Below are positions 44,993-57,159 of a stretch of 64,000 nt of DNA, piece by piece (position 1 is the stretch's first letter; each line of letters begins with the position of its first letter). Origin of the DNA: Halopseudomonas nanhaiensis (lineage in GTDB: Bacteria > Pseudomonadota > Gammaproteobacteria > Pseudomonadales > Pseudomonadaceae); the NCBI RefSeq assembly GCF_020025155.1, contig NZ_CP073751.1:1426001-1490000 (forward strand). Reading direction: 5' to 3'. Under the pieces are notes generated by a model. That model did no database searches. It was not told the DNA's origin and worked only from the letters and a program-made list of their open reading frames with translations. The translations under genes and the position numbers were made by a program.

Positions 44993-47089
44993 TCAGGCCG
45001 GCGTGGCGGGCAGCTTGAAGGTGGCAAGCAGGTCGCAGAATGCGTCGTCGGCCAGGGGCCGGCTGAACAGATAACCCTGATAGTCATGACAGCCTTCATT
45101 CTGCAGAAAGGCCAGCTGCTCGGGGGTTTCGACCCCTTCGGCAATCAGATTGAGCTTCAGGCTGCGGGCCATGGCAATGATCGCACGAACGATTTCAGCA
45201 TCGCTGCAGTCGCTGGCGCAGTCGCGGACGAAGGACTGGTCGATCTTCAACAGGTCGACCGGTAGCCGCTTGAGGTAGGAGAGCGAGGAGTAACCGGTGC
45301 CGAAGTCATCGATGGCGAAGCGTATGCCCATGTCGCGTAGCAGGTCCATCTTTGCCACGGTGTCGCCGACATCCTGCATCACCATGCCCTCGGTGATTTC
45401 CAGGTACAGGCAGCTGGGCGGGATGGCACACTCGGCCAACGCGGCGGCCACCCGATCGACGAATTCGGGCTGACGAAACTGCCGTGGACTGACATTGATG
45501 CTGAGGCTGAACTGGTCCGCCCTGACCCGACCCTGAGCCAATAGTCCGGCGGTGAAACGGCAGGCGTGACGCAGCACCCAGTGGCCCACCTGCAGAATCA
45601 TGCCGCTGTCTTCGAGCACATGCATGAAGGCGTTCGGGCTGACCAGGCCCTTCTGCGGATGGCGCCAGCGCAGCAGGGCTTCGGCGCCGACGATACGCTG
45701 GGTACGGCCGTCCACCTGCGGCTGATACACCAGGCAGAATTGCTGCTCCAGCAGCGCCTGGCGCAGCTCGGCCTCCATCAGCAGCCGCTGACTGACTGCC
45801 AGTTGCATGTGCGGCTCGAAGAAAGCGATGCTGTTGCGGCCGCTGGCCTTGACGCCGTACAGCGCCGTGTCGGCGTGCTTGAGCAGCTCCTCGGCCGTGT
45901 TGCCATGCAGCGGGGCCATGGCCACGCCGATACTGCAGCCCAGCTGCAAGGTGTGTCCGCGAATGCTCATGGGCGCGGCCAGCGCATTGAGCAGTTTCGT
46001 TGCCTGCAGTCGGATTTCCCGGGCGACGTCCTCTTCGGAGCCCTCCAGCCCGGTCAGCAGGACCACGAACTCGTCGCCGCCCAGCCGCGATACCGTATCG
46101 GCCTTGCGTACCAACTGCAGCAGCCGGCTTCCGACCTCGCGCAGCACCGCATCGCCCAGTGCATGACCGAGCGAGTCGTTGATGCGTTTGAAATGATCCA
46201 GGTCGAAGAACAGCAGCGCACAGCTGAGCCCGTGTCGCTCACCCAGAGCGATATGTTGCTGGATACGGTCGTTGAGCAACTGGCGATTGGGCAGATCGGT
46301 CAGGCCGTCGTGGTAGGCCTGATGCTTGATGCGCGCCTCGACGCGCCGGCGTTCGGTAACATCCTTGAGCGTAGTGAGCACGCATAGCTCATCACCGATG
46401 GGGACGAAGTTGCTGGCGACCTCGCAACTCACTGCGCGGCCATCCTTGGCGATCATGTCGACCGGCTCGTTGCGCAGACGCTTGTCGCGCAGTAGCTTGG
46501 CGATGACGGCAGGGCGCTTGTCCGGATATTGCCAGAGTCCGATCTCCATCGCGGTCTTGCCGACCACATCGTCCGGGGTATAGCCGAATACTTCGCTGAA
46601 GCTGCGGTTGATCTGCGTGATGCGGGCGCTGCGTCTTTCGAACAGCAGGTACGGTTCGGGCGAGTCCTGGAACAGCGCCGAGAATTTTGTCTCGCTGCGC
46701 TTGAGTGCCTGCTCCGATGCGGCTCGGTCACTGATGTCCAGAGCCATCGACAGGCGACATGCACGGCCGGCAACGTCTATGAACTCAACGTATACCAGGC
46801 AAGGCTTTAGCGAGCCGTCGCTGCATCGAAACACTGTTTCGCTTTGCTGGACATGGCCGACCATCTGGAGCTGACCCAGGAAGGATTCGCGCTGGTTGGG
46901 CGAGCTCCAGATCGGCAGGTCTGTCGAGTGGCGACGGATCACGTCCGCCGCCCGCCAGCCGAAGAGCTGCTCGAAGGCAGGATTGACCGCCAACACCGTG
47001 CTGTCGCTGGTCTGAGTCAGCATGCAGGCTACGGGCAATCGGCGGAAGAGGGCGATGAACCCCTCATCACGGGTGTCGTGGCTGCTCAT
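44993..47089 (-). CDS. PAS-PAS-GGDEF-EAL c-di-GMP protein
   Basis: A 698-residue soluble protein. Two PAS domains occupy residues about 8-125 and 128-255 (SRSFSEVFGYTPDDVVGK type), followed by an intact GGDEF (SRLGGDEFVVLLTG) and an intact EAL (GAEALLRWRHPQKG; LYLEITEGMV; DDFGTGYSSLSYLKR). It can in principle make and degrade c-di-GMP under control of an unknown PAS ligand. It lies 144 nt from the upstream aldehyde dehydrogenase. Confidence 0.92.
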   Translation of the reverse strand: MSSHDTRDEGFIALFRRLPVACMLTQTSDSTVLAVNPAFEQLFGWRAADVIRRHSTDLPIWSSPNQRESFLGQLQMVGHVQQSETVFRCSDGSLKPCLVYVEFIDVAGRACRLSMALDISDRAASEQALKRSETKFSALFQDSPEPYLLFERRSARITQINRSFSEVFGYTPDDVVGKTAMEIGLWQYPDKRPAVIAKLLRDKRLRNEPVDMIAKDGRAVSCEVASNFVPIGDELCVLTTLKDVTERRRVEARIKHQAYHDGLTDLPNRQLLNDRIQQHIALGERHGLSCALLFFDLDHFKRINDSLGHALGDAVLREVGSRLLQLVRKADTVSRLGGDEFVVLLTGLEGSEEDVAREIRLQATKLLNALAAPMSIRGHTLQLGCSIGVAMAPLHGNTAEELLKHADTALYGVKASGRNSIAFFEPHMQLAVSQRLLMEAELRQALLEQQFCLVYQPQVDGRTQRIVGAEALLRWRHPQKGLVSPNAFMHVLEDSGMILQVGHWVLRHACRFTAGLLAQGRVRADQFSLSINVSPRQFRQPEFVDRVAAALAECAIPPSCLYLEITEGMVMQDVGDTVAKMDLLRDMGIRFAIDDFGTGYSSLSYLKRLPVDLLKIDQSFVRDCASDCSDAEIVRAIIAMARSLKLNLIAEGVETPEQLAFLQNEGCHDYQGYLFSRPLADDAFCDLLATFKLPATPA

Positions 47090-47251
47090 GGCGCCTCCCC
47101 GGGCCGGCTCTCACACCGCCTTGGCTCCGGACGTATCATTTGTCTGTGTTGTTATGCTGTTCAAGGTAGCTGTTTGCTACTACTGACACAAGAGTTGCGT
47201 GACGGTCGAGGCAGGAAGAGGGGGGTAAGTGGTTGGCTGTGCACGTCAGGA

Positions 47252-47286
47252 ACAGCGGCTCCGGACGGGGAGTCCGGAGCCGCTGT
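47252..47286 (-). terminator. Terminator of katG
   Basis: A perfect 15-bp stem ACAGCGGCTCCGGAC / GTCCGGAGCCGCTGT with a 5-nt loop begins directly after the katG stop. Confidence 0.85.
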
Positions 47287-47287
47287 C

Positions 47288-49705
<2,418 letters not shown>

Positions 49706-50164
49706 CTACAAGAAGCCTATCCATCTGCCTGCGATCACCGCGCCCAGCCAGAGCGACAATGAGACTGCCGCCTGCAGCCGCGTGAATGGTGTGATGGCCG
49801 GTTGGCGCCGGTGACGGTGATGTAGCCAGAACGCGTTGACTACCCCTGCCGAGACCAGCAGGAGCTTGATCTGCAGCGCGCGATTGCTGGCGTACTGCGC
49901 AGCGTTCACGCTGAATAACATCAGTCCGGTGAGAAGTGCCAGTCCCAGGCCGCATGCGGCCATCTGTGACAAGGGACGCCACAGCGCCTGCACGGGTGCT
50001 GTTCGGAAGACACCCAGCAGGCGCAGATCCAGCGTGACGATGGCCCCGATCAGCACCCCGAGCGACGCGATATGGGCGGCGTTAAGCAGCAGATACGCCG
50101 TGCCATTGCGCTGCAGAAACACGGCTGGCGGTGCCGACGAGAGCGCCGTCCATAACGGGTCCAT
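49706..50164 (-). CDS. Small membrane protein, DUF6644-like
   Basis: A 152-residue protein with about four helices (HIASLGVLIGAIVTLDLRLL; MAACGLGLALLTGLMLFSVN; LQIKLLLVSAGVVNAFWLHH; AAVSLSLWLGAVIAGRWIGF). The pattern resembles DUF6644 proteins that accompany DUF6152. It starts 3 nt after the DUF6152 stop, so the two are one operon. Function unknown. Confidence 0.7.
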   Translation of the reverse strand: MDPLWTALSSAPPAVFLQRNGTAYLLLNAAHIASLGVLIGAIVTLDLRLLGVFRTAPVQALWRPLSQMAACGLGLALLTGLMLFSVNAAQYASNRALQIKLLLVSAGVVNAFWLHHRHRRQPAITPFTRLQAAVSLSLWLGAVIAGRWIGFL

Positions 50165-50167
50165 GTC

Positions 50168-50542
50168 CTATTGGCTTTCGATGCGCTCGGGATAGATGTC
50201 GTAGGTCTTGCCGTCGACAGTGACCTGCACCGCTTTCATCCGTTTTTCGGACTGATCGAGGCTGCGGTTGCCTATTGCCGTTATCGAGTCGCCGGGGCTT
50301 GCAGAGTTTTCGTCGAAACCTGACTGCTTGGTGTTGCGCGGATTCCCCAGCTCGATGCGCCATGTGCCGTCCTCGTTCTCAACATCAAGAGAAGGGTGGG
50401 GCGGCGCAATCTGGACATGGGTGATGGTGCCGGTCAGTTCGGTCTGCTCCTCCTCGGCCCATGACCAGCCGTGATGGGCGAATGCTGGAGAAGCAAGGAG
50501 GGCGCAGAGGCTAGAGAAGCCGACGGTGCGGATGATGGACAT
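50168..50542 (-). CDS. Exported DUF6152 protein
   Basis: A 124-residue protein with a signal peptide (TVGFSSLCALLASPAFA) and a mature start HHGWSWAEEEQTELTG, the DUF6152 hallmark. The rest is a small beta-rich domain (VTVDGKTYDIYPERIE at the end). It probably sits in the periplasm, and the early His-His pair could bind metal. Paired with the DUF6644-like membrane protein. Confidence 0.8.
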   Translation of the reverse strand: MSIIRTVGFSSLCALLASPAFAHHGWSWAEEEQTELTGTITHVQIAPPHPSLDVENEDGTWRIELGNPRNTKQSGFDENSASPGDSITAIGNRSLDQSEKRMKAVQVTVDGKTYDIYPERIESQ

Positions 50543-50632
50543 GGGATGCTCCAGATGGTCAGCGGAACGGGCCAGAACCCGACAAGGCGCTCAGACCCGC
50601 AGTATAGGCCATCGGCAACAGTGCTGATCCGG

Positions 50633-51775
50633 TCACAGTACCTCCACCCGGTCCCGCCCGTTGTGCTTGGCCATGTAGAGCGCCTGATCGACGCGGTCAA
50701 GCATGCTGCGAAGGGTTTCATCCTCTCGGAACTGGGTCACACCGAAGCTGGCCGACTTGTGCTCGACGGTGTCGAACTCATGGTGATTGATGCGCTGACG
50801 CAGGATCTCCGCAGCCTCCGTAGCGCGCTGTTGGCTGGTCTCCGGCAGCACGATGAGAAACTCTTCGCCGCCAAGTCTCCCGACCTGATCGACCTGCCGG
50901 ACGTTATTGCGCAGCAGCGCGGCAAATTCGCGCAGGACCGTGTCGCCCACGGTGTGACCGAAGGTGTCGTTGACCTGCTTGAAATGGTCGATGTCGATCA
51001 GAATCACCGAGAAGGGTGTGCCCTAGCGTCGGGCGCGCAGGCACTCGTCGGAAAACAGCTGTTCGATCCTCGACCGGTTCCACAGCCCCGTCAGTCCATC
51101 GGTGCTGGCTGAGCGTGACAGCTCGTTGCGGTCGACGAACATGAACTTGTGCGCCCGCTCCATGATGTAGGCGTTGACGCAGCCGAAGGAAAACGCGGCC
51201 AGCAGCCAGATCAGATGCAGGCGCTGGACCCCGGGCTCGATTGTCCCGGCAAGCGTCGCTACCAGTGTCATCAAGGTGCAGGCCGAGGCAGTCAGCATCG
51301 CCAGGCGCAGCCTTAGCCCGGAGATGGTGAAGGTCCAGATGATGATGAAATACAGCTCCGGGGCGAAGTAGACGAAGTCCCCGTGATGGCTGTTCAGCCA
51401 GAGGTTGGTCGCTGCCGAAGCGACCGGGGCGGTAGCCAGCAGGAACACCATCGGCTGGCGGAGCCTGTCGACGAAACTCATCAGAAACACGCTCAACAAC
51501 GCCAGCGGAATGATGACGCCGTGAACCAGCATACGCGCGCCGCGCGCGTCATCGGCTACGCCCTGTTCCATCCAGGCGTAGAGCAGATACAACACCATGG
51601 TCAGCAGCGCGATCAGGCGGATCTGCGGCAGCTTGGTCCGGTGATACCAGAGGGCGAACTCGTCCTGGAAAGCGGCGGAGGTCCCGTAGAGCGGGTCGAA
51701 CGAACGTCTAAGCAAATCCAGAGACTTCACAGGTACTCCGACAGCGGATGCCTGAACATTGGCGATATGTGTCAA
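50633..51775 (-). pseudogene. Diguanylate cyclase interrupted by an in-frame TAG
   Basis: One frame from TTG 51775 to 50633 encodes a membrane diguanylate cyclase: about six helices (residues about 50-205) and a GGDEF domain. A TAG at 51023-51025 stops it after ECLRARR, just inside the GGDEF domain. The same frame continues as GTPFSVILIDIDHFKQVNDT with an intact QVGRLGGEEFLIVLPE active site and a normal end. Without readthrough the product lacks its catalytic part. Recent pseudogene or base-call error. Confidence 0.82.
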
Positions 51776-52023
51776 TCGGAGAGGGCACGCAGCAGCTTCA
51801 TCCGGCTTTGACCTACATGCTGGACCTGCAAATTCCGCTGGCGGTTCAATCGATGAGGCAAAATGACATCTTCTGACGCAAAGTCGCGCTGCCTGGATGC
51901 AGGTCGGCCGGGCAGGCGGGAGAAGGGGCCGAATGGCGCCGGTAGAGCGGTAAGCAACACCCGGCAGAAAGCTTCGGCGTGGCGTTCAGCCGCCAATCAC
52001 CGATTACCGGGGGACCGCTGCCA

Positions 52024-53703
52024 TCACTTGTCGGTGACGGCACCTTCGGATGCGCTCGAAACCAGTCTGGCATATTTGGCCAGCACGCCGCGCGTATAGT
52101 TCGGCTCGGGCCGGCTCCAGCGCTGTCTGCGCTGGGCGAGCACATCGTCGCTCACGCCCAGTACGATCTGTCGGGTTTCGGCATCGATGCTGATCGGATC
52201 GCCGTCTTCCACCAGGGCAATCGGACCGCCGTCATAGGCTTCCGGCGTTATGTGCCCTACAACGAACCCATGCGACCCACCGGAAAAGCGCCCGTCGGTA
52301 ATCAGAGCAACGTTCTTGCCCAGCCCCTTGCCCATGATCGCCGACGTGGGAGAGAGCATTTCGCGCATGCCCGGACCGCCCTTCGGGCCTTCGTAACGTA
52401 TGACGAGCACATCTCCGGCGACCACCTGCCCATCGAGGATGCCGGCAAGCGCTGCTTCCTCGCCGTGATACACCCTGGCCGTGCCCGTGAAGCGCAAGCC
52501 TTCCTTGCCGGTGATCTTGGCCACGGCCCCATCGGGGGACAGGTTGCCGTGCAGGATGACCAGGTGCGAGTCACGCTTCACCGGGTTGTCGAACCCACGG
52601 ATGATGTCCTGACCGGCAGGGTAGTCCGCCACGGCTGTCAGATTCTCCGCCAAGGTCCTTCCCGTCACGGTCAGAGCATCACCGTGCAACAGCCCGGCGT
52701 CCAGCAGTCGCTTCATGAGCGGCTGAATGCCGCCGATGGCAACCAGCTCCGACATCATGTATTGCCCGCTGGGCCGGAGATCGGCCAGGACCGGAGTGGT
52801 TCGGCCGATCTCGGTAAAGTCATCCAGCGTGAGCTCGACATCCACGGCGTGGGCCATGGCCAGCAGGTGCAGCACGGCGTTGGTCGAGCCTGCCAGCGCA
52901 ATCACCACACGGATGGCGTTCTCGAACGCCTTGCGGGTCATGATGTCGCGTGGCTTGATGTCCTGCTTCAGCAGCTCCAGTACCTGCCGACCGGCGTTGA
53001 TGCAATCTTCGCTCTTGTCCAGCGAGACCGCGTTCTGCGCGGAGGAGCCGGGCAAGGACATGCCAAGCGCTTCTATCGCCGAGGCCATGGTATTGGCGGT
53101 ATACATGCCGCCGCAGGAGCCAGGGCCGGGGATCGCCGTCTCTTCGATCTGTTGCACGTCCAGCAGGTCGATGTCGCCCTTTGCGTGCTGACCGACGGCT
53201 TCGAAAACCGAGATGATGTCGGTGTGGTTGGCGCCCGGTTTGATCGTTCCGCCGTAGACGAAGATCGACGGGCGGTTGAGCCTCGCCATGCCGATCAGGC
53301 AGCCCGGCATGTTCTTGTCGCACCCGCCGATTGCCACCAGACCGTCGAACCCCTCGCAGCCGGCTACGGTTTCGATCGAATCGGCTATCACTTCCCGGGA
53401 GACCAGGGAATACTTCATGCCTTCGGTGCCGTTGGCGATGCCGTCGGAGATGGTGATGGTATTGAAGATGACGCTCTTGCCACCATTGGCGTCAACGCCC
53501 CGGCCGGCGTCTTCTGCCAGCTTGTTGATGTGCATGTTGCAGGGCGTGACGTTGGCCCAGGTGGAAGCGATACCCACCTGCGGCTTGCTGAAATCGTCTT
53601 CGGTAAACCCGACGGCGCGCAACATGGCCCTGGCGGGTGTCGCGGCGACACCGTCGACAACCTGTGAAGAATACTTGCGCATGTGATCGGTGGAGTCGGT
53701 CAT
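52024..53703 (-). CDS. ilvD: Dihydroxy-acid dehydratase
   Basis: A 559-residue enzyme of branched-chain amino acid synthesis that dehydrates 2,3-dihydroxy-isovalerate or -methylvalerate. Fe-S ligands are in NVTPCNMHINKL, GGCDKNMPGCLIGMARL and GPGSCGGMYTANTMASA; the Mg site and active-site Ser region are SDGIANGTEGMKYSLVSRE and TDGRFSGGSHGFVVGHI. The length matches the shorter IlvD class rather than the 610-residue E. coli type. No other ilv genes are adjacent. Confidence 0.93.
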   Translation of the reverse strand: MTDSTDHMRKYSSQVVDGVAATPARAMLRAVGFTEDDFSKPQVGIASTWANVTPCNMHINKLAEDAGRGVDANGGKSVIFNTITISDGIANGTEGMKYSLVSREVIADSIETVAGCEGFDGLVAIGGCDKNMPGCLIGMARLNRPSIFVYGGTIKPGANHTDIISVFEAVGQHAKGDIDLLDVQQIEETAIPGPGSCGGMYTANTMASAIEALGMSLPGSSAQNAVSLDKSEDCINAGRQVLELLKQDIKPRDIMTRKAFENAIRVVIALAGSTNAVLHLLAMAHAVDVELTLDDFTEIGRTTPVLADLRPSGQYMMSELVAIGGIQPLMKRLLDAGLLHGDALTVTGRTLAENLTAVADYPAGQDIIRGFDNPVKRDSHLVILHGNLSPDGAVAKITGKEGLRFTGTARVYHGEEAALAGILDGQVVAGDVLVIRYEGPKGGPGMREMLSPTSAIMGKGLGKNVALITDGRFSGGSHGFVVGHITPEAYDGGPIALVEDGDPISIDAETRQIVLGVSDDVLAQRRQRWSRPEPNYTRGVLAKYARLVSSASEGAVTDK

Positions 53704-53826
53704 TGGCCATCTCTGAACGGTGATTTGCCGTAACCATAGAACAGCGGGGGGATTGTTGCCCGCCGGATCGGCCCGATTGGTTCGGTGAAAGGAGGGCGGC
53801 CGCTCGAACGAGCAGCCGCCCAGGCC

Positions 53827-54744
53827 TCAGGCGGAAGCTTCGGCTTCGTAGTTCTCGTACGAATGCTTCAGGGTTGCGTGGTTGAGCAACATCTCCGCCT
53901 TGAGCGTCTCGCCCTGTGCATCGTAAATGCGCGTACGGACCCAGTAGGATTCGGTGCGCTTGCTTTCGGACAGCGCAGCGATTTCGCGGCGGATGACGTA
54001 CTCCTCACCAACGAAGAGCGGGCCATCCACCATGCGGATTTCCTGGTCGGCAAACAGACCGATCACCGGCTGCTTGACCGGGAAGGCCGCTTGCTTGCTG
54101 GTGTACTCGGCCAGCACGCTGACCATCTCCAGCGGGATGATCGGGCGGCCCCATGGGTTGTCGCTGCTGGCGTACCAGGGGGAATTTTCCGTGATGCGTT
54201 CCAGCTTCTGATTCAGCGAGAACGGGTACAGGTTGCCCATGTGCTGATCAGCGTCCATGCGTACGCGTTCCTCTTCGGCGCCCTTCATGCCGACATGCAG
54301 GTCGGACAGAATGACCAGCTTTTCTGGTGGCCGAAGCTTGGCCATGCGCTCATCCAGCAGGGTCGGCGCATCACCGGGCCCGATGCTGGCGCTGGCCTCG
54401 AGTACCGGCGTGCCATCGGCTTTTTCGGCCCAGCAACGCAGACGCGTAGCGCCCGCAGCCGGAAGCTCGACGAAGGCACGAACCTGTTCGCCTTCCACCA
54501 CCATGTTCTGGAAATGGGAGGAGAAGCAACCGCTCTCGAACCAGCTCTGTCCGAATACTTCTGCCAGCAGCGGCACGAACTGACTGAAATGCGTAGGTCC
54601 TTCGATCGGCCCGGCCTTGAAGCCGAGCTTCTCGGCCATGCTGTCGTCGTGAATCGAGGTGTGGCCGCTGTATTCCTGCTCGTGAAGCATCTGGCGCGGC
54701 TCGCGCAGCGGACCACAAAGGTGTAGCGGAGTATCAAAACTCAT
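53827..54744 (-). CDS. Double hot-dog (MaoC-like) hydratase-family protein
   Basis: A 305-residue protein in two halves, each resembling a hot-dog domain: FKAGPIEGPTHFSQFVPLLA in the first and WGRPIIPLEMVSVLAEYTSK in the second. This is the pattern of two-domain MaoC-like hydratases, although the usual D-x4-H catalytic pair is not obvious. Function is uncertain. It begins 18 nt after the NADH:quinone reductase gene stop, so the two share an operon. Confidence 0.7.
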   Translation of the reverse strand: MSFDTPLHLCGPLREPRQMLHEQEYSGHTSIHDDSMAEKLGFKAGPIEGPTHFSQFVPLLAEVFGQSWFESGCFSSHFQNMVVEGEQVRAFVELPAAGATRLRCWAEKADGTPVLEASASIGPGDAPTLLDERMAKLRPPEKLVILSDLHVGMKGAEEERVRMDADQHMGNLYPFSLNQKLERITENSPWYASSDNPWGRPIIPLEMVSVLAEYTSKQAAFPVKQPVIGLFADQEIRMVDGPLFVGEEYVIRREIAALSESKRTESYWVRTRIYDAQGETLKAEMLLNHATLKHSYENYEAEASA

Positions 54745-54762
54745 CTGTAGCTCCTTGATTTG

Positions 54763-55740
54763 TCAGCCATTGAGCATGCCAGCAAGGCGCTCGCGCATGA
54801 TACCTTCGGCCTCGGCCATGATGCGGTCGATGAGCTCCTTGACGGTCGGAACATCGTTGATCAGGCCGGCAACCATGCCGCAGGACCAGGCGCCTGCGTC
54901 CATCTCGCCGGTTTTCATGATGCGCGGGTAGACGCCTGCGACTTCCTCGGCGATATCGGCGAACTTCAGGTCCGCGCCCAGTTTGCGTTCCTTTTCCAGC
55001 AGGCGCTCGACCGCACTGTTGTTCAACACGCGCTCGGTATTGCGCAGCGGCCGCATGACCAGCCGGGTGTCCAGCTCACTGGCGGCGACGATGGCCTGTT
55101 TCACGTTTTCATGCACGGGCGCTTCGCGGGTAGCGATGAACCGGGTGCCCATGTTCATGCCTTCGGCACCCAACGCCAGAGCGGCGGCAAGGGAGCGGCC
55201 GTCGGCCATGCCGCCGGAGGCCACGAAGGGAATCTCGAGTTCGTCGGCGGCGCGGGGCAGCAGGATGAAGTTCGGCACATCATCCTCACCCGGATGGCCG
55301 CCGCATTCGAAGCCGTCCACACTGACTGCGTCGCAGCCGATGGCCTGTGCCTTCAGCGCGTGGCGCACGGCCGTGCACTTGTGGATTACCTTGACGCCGT
55401 GTTCTTTGAGCGCAGGCAGATATTTTTGCGGGTTGTTGCCCGCGGTCTCGACGACTTTCACGCCGCCCTTGATGATCGCCTCGACGTAGCCGGGATAGTC
55501 CGGCGGATTCACCGAAGGCAGGAAGGTCAGATTCACACCGAAGGGCTTGTCGGTCATTTCGCGGCAACGCCGAATCTCTTCGGCCAGCGCCGCAGGGCTT
55601 GGCTGGGTGAGGGCGGTGATCATGCCCAGACCGCCGGCATTGGCGACGGCAGAGGCGAGTTCTGCGTAACCGACATGGTGCATGCCGCCCTGGATGATCG
55701 GGTGCTCGATGCCGAAAAGTTCAGTGATTCTGGTTTTCAT
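54763..55740 (-). CDS. NADH:quinone reductase, nitronate-monooxygenase family
   Basis: A 325-residue FMN TIM-barrel protein starting ITELFGIEHPIIQGGMHHVG. FGVNLTFLP, KVVETAGNNP, KVIHKCTAVRHALKA, DGFECGGHPGEDDVPN, ASGGMADGR and MGTRFIATREAPVHENVK all match P. aeruginosa PA1024, biochemically an NADH:quinone reductase despite common annotation as nitronate monooxygenase. I therefore favour quinone reduction (detoxification). Operon with the MaoC-like gene. Confidence 0.85.
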   Translation of the reverse strand: MKTRITELFGIEHPIIQGGMHHVGYAELASAVANAGGLGMITALTQPSPAALAEEIRRCREMTDKPFGVNLTFLPSVNPPDYPGYVEAIIKGGVKVVETAGNNPQKYLPALKEHGVKVIHKCTAVRHALKAQAIGCDAVSVDGFECGGHPGEDDVPNFILLPRAADELEIPFVASGGMADGRSLAAALALGAEGMNMGTRFIATREAPVHENVKQAIVAASELDTRLVMRPLRNTERVLNNSAVERLLEKERKLGADLKFADIAEEVAGVYPRIMKTGEMDAGAWSCGMVAGLINDVPTVKELIDRIMAEAEGIMRERLAGMLNG

Positions 55741-55939
55741 GTGGCCCTCTGTTTGTTCCGCTGGGTGGCCTGACTGGCGCAGGCGCGGTTGGACAAGTTG
55801 ATGAAATTAACCGCGAGAGTGTAGGCGCGGTTAGCCGGTAATTGCCATGCAAGTGCGGTATTCACCGAATTGATACTTGGTTGAACCAGCGCTGCACTGC
55901 GGTAGTGTTCTGGCGTATCGGCCGGGCGCGGGAGACTTC

Positions 55940-56914
55940 ATGTACAGCATCGATGATATTCAGCTTCAACAATGGACGGTCAGTGGTCTGCGGACCCGCG
56001 TGACCGTGCTGGGGGAAGGCCCGTTGGCGCTGTGCGTCCATGGCTGGCCGGAGTGTTGGTACTCGTGGCGATACCAGATGGTCCTCCTGGCGAATGCAGG
56101 CTACCGCGTCATCGCGCCGGATATGCCAGGTTTCGGGGAAACGCAGGGCTACCCCCGCATCGCCGACTACACCATTGAGCGCACCGGCCGGTTTCTATCC
56201 GATCTGGTTGCCGAAGCAGGTGCTTCCAGGGTTCTGTTGATCGGTCATGACTGGGGCGCGATCAACGCCTGGGGGTTTGCCCTGCAGTATCCGCAGACCG
56301 TTTCGCGCATGGTGGTGATGAGTGTTCCGTTGAAACCACTCGGTGAGCACCCGCCCACCCGGGAGTTGAAAGCGCTGTTTGGAGATCGGTTTTTCTATCA
56401 GCTCTATTTTCAGCAGCCCGGCGTCGCCGAAGCCGAGTTCGATGCGGATCCGGAGGGTATCCTGCGCGCGCTGTTCTGCTCTCCTGATACCCCTCGGGCT
56501 CAACCGCAGCTGGGCAAGGCCATCGCCGAGGGAGGAGGGTGGATAGGTCGGCTGGGCAGGCCACTGGAACAACCCGCGTGGCTCACTGACGAAGCGATTG
56601 CCTATTACGTCAGCACGTATCGTCGTAGCGGCTTCGCCGGTGGCCTCAACTATTACCGCAACATCGATCACAACTGGCAGATCATGCAGCCCCTGGCGAG
56701 CGCCCGGATCGAGTGTCCGGTGCTGTTTCTGTCCGGAGAGAAGGACTATGCGACCCAGCGCGCCACTGTGGAACAGTTGAGCCGGCTGATGGGCGAACGG
56801 ATTCCGGATCTGACCATAAAGGTGCTCGCAGGCAAGGGTCATTGGTTGCAAAGCGAGGCTGTCGAAGCGGTCAACCGAGCCATCGCCGATTTCATCTCGC
56901 AACGTCCGAACTGA
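55940..56914 (+). CDS. Alpha/beta-hydrolase, epoxide-hydrolase type
   Basis: ATG 55940 follows GGGAGACTTC, giving 324 residues. HGWPECWYSW is the oxyanion-side motif and the nucleophile Asp is in LLIGHDWGAINAWGFAL. NYYRNIDHNW and lid tyrosines supply the epoxide-activating Tyr pair, and the catalytic His is in LAGKGHWLQSEAVEAVN. Epoxide hydrolysis to a vicinal diol is the family reaction; dehalogenase activity is a less likely alternative. It is monocistronic and precedes the first polyester hydrolase. Confidence 0.88.
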   Translation: MYSIDDIQLQQWTVSGLRTRVTVLGEGPLALCVHGWPECWYSWRYQMVLLANAGYRVIAPDMPGFGETQGYPRIADYTIERTGRFLSDLVAEAGASRVLLIGHDWGAINAWGFALQYPQTVSRMVVMSVPLKPLGEHPPTRELKALFGDRFFYQLYFQQPGVAEAEFDADPEGILRALFCSPDTPRAQPQLGKAIAEGGGWIGRLGRPLEQPAWLTDEAIAYYVSTYRRSGFAGGLNYYRNIDHNWQIMQPLASARIECPVLFLSGEKDYATQRATVEQLSRLMGERIPDLTIKVLAGKGHWLQSEAVEAVNRAIADFISQRPN

Positions 56915-57017
56915 AAGCTGCGGCTACCGGACTCGCCAATGTCAGTTCGGTATCGGAAAGACTTCATTTCAGAATCAAAGGCTTAGCATCATGTGACCTG
57001 CGTCACGCTGAGCCTTA

Positions 57018-57075
57018 ACCCATATGGGTGAAATTACCCGAACGGCGTTGACCCTCGATCTCACCCCCCTAGACT
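57018..57075 (+). promoter_or_regulatory. Promoter and palindromic operator of polyester hydrolase 1
   Basis: Perfect 12-bp palindrome ACCCATATGGGT at 57018-57029, an 18-bp gap, -35 TTGACC at 57048-57053, a 16-bp spacer and -10 TAGACT at 57070-57075. The same block, with the same spacing and the same 85-nt distance from the -10 to the ATG, precedes the second hydrolase gene. The palindrome is probably bound by an activator or repressor. Confidence 0.72.
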
Positions 57076-57159
57076 CCGACCCGTTGCCCGGCCTGCCGTC
57101 CTGACGGAAGGTGGGCCAAACAACAATTCCAAAAACCAGACGTACAGATCGGAGCTTCA

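Noticed and set aside
51979-53667. A 562-codon plus-strand open frame
   Set aside because: It is antisense to ilvD, which has all its catalytic motifs.
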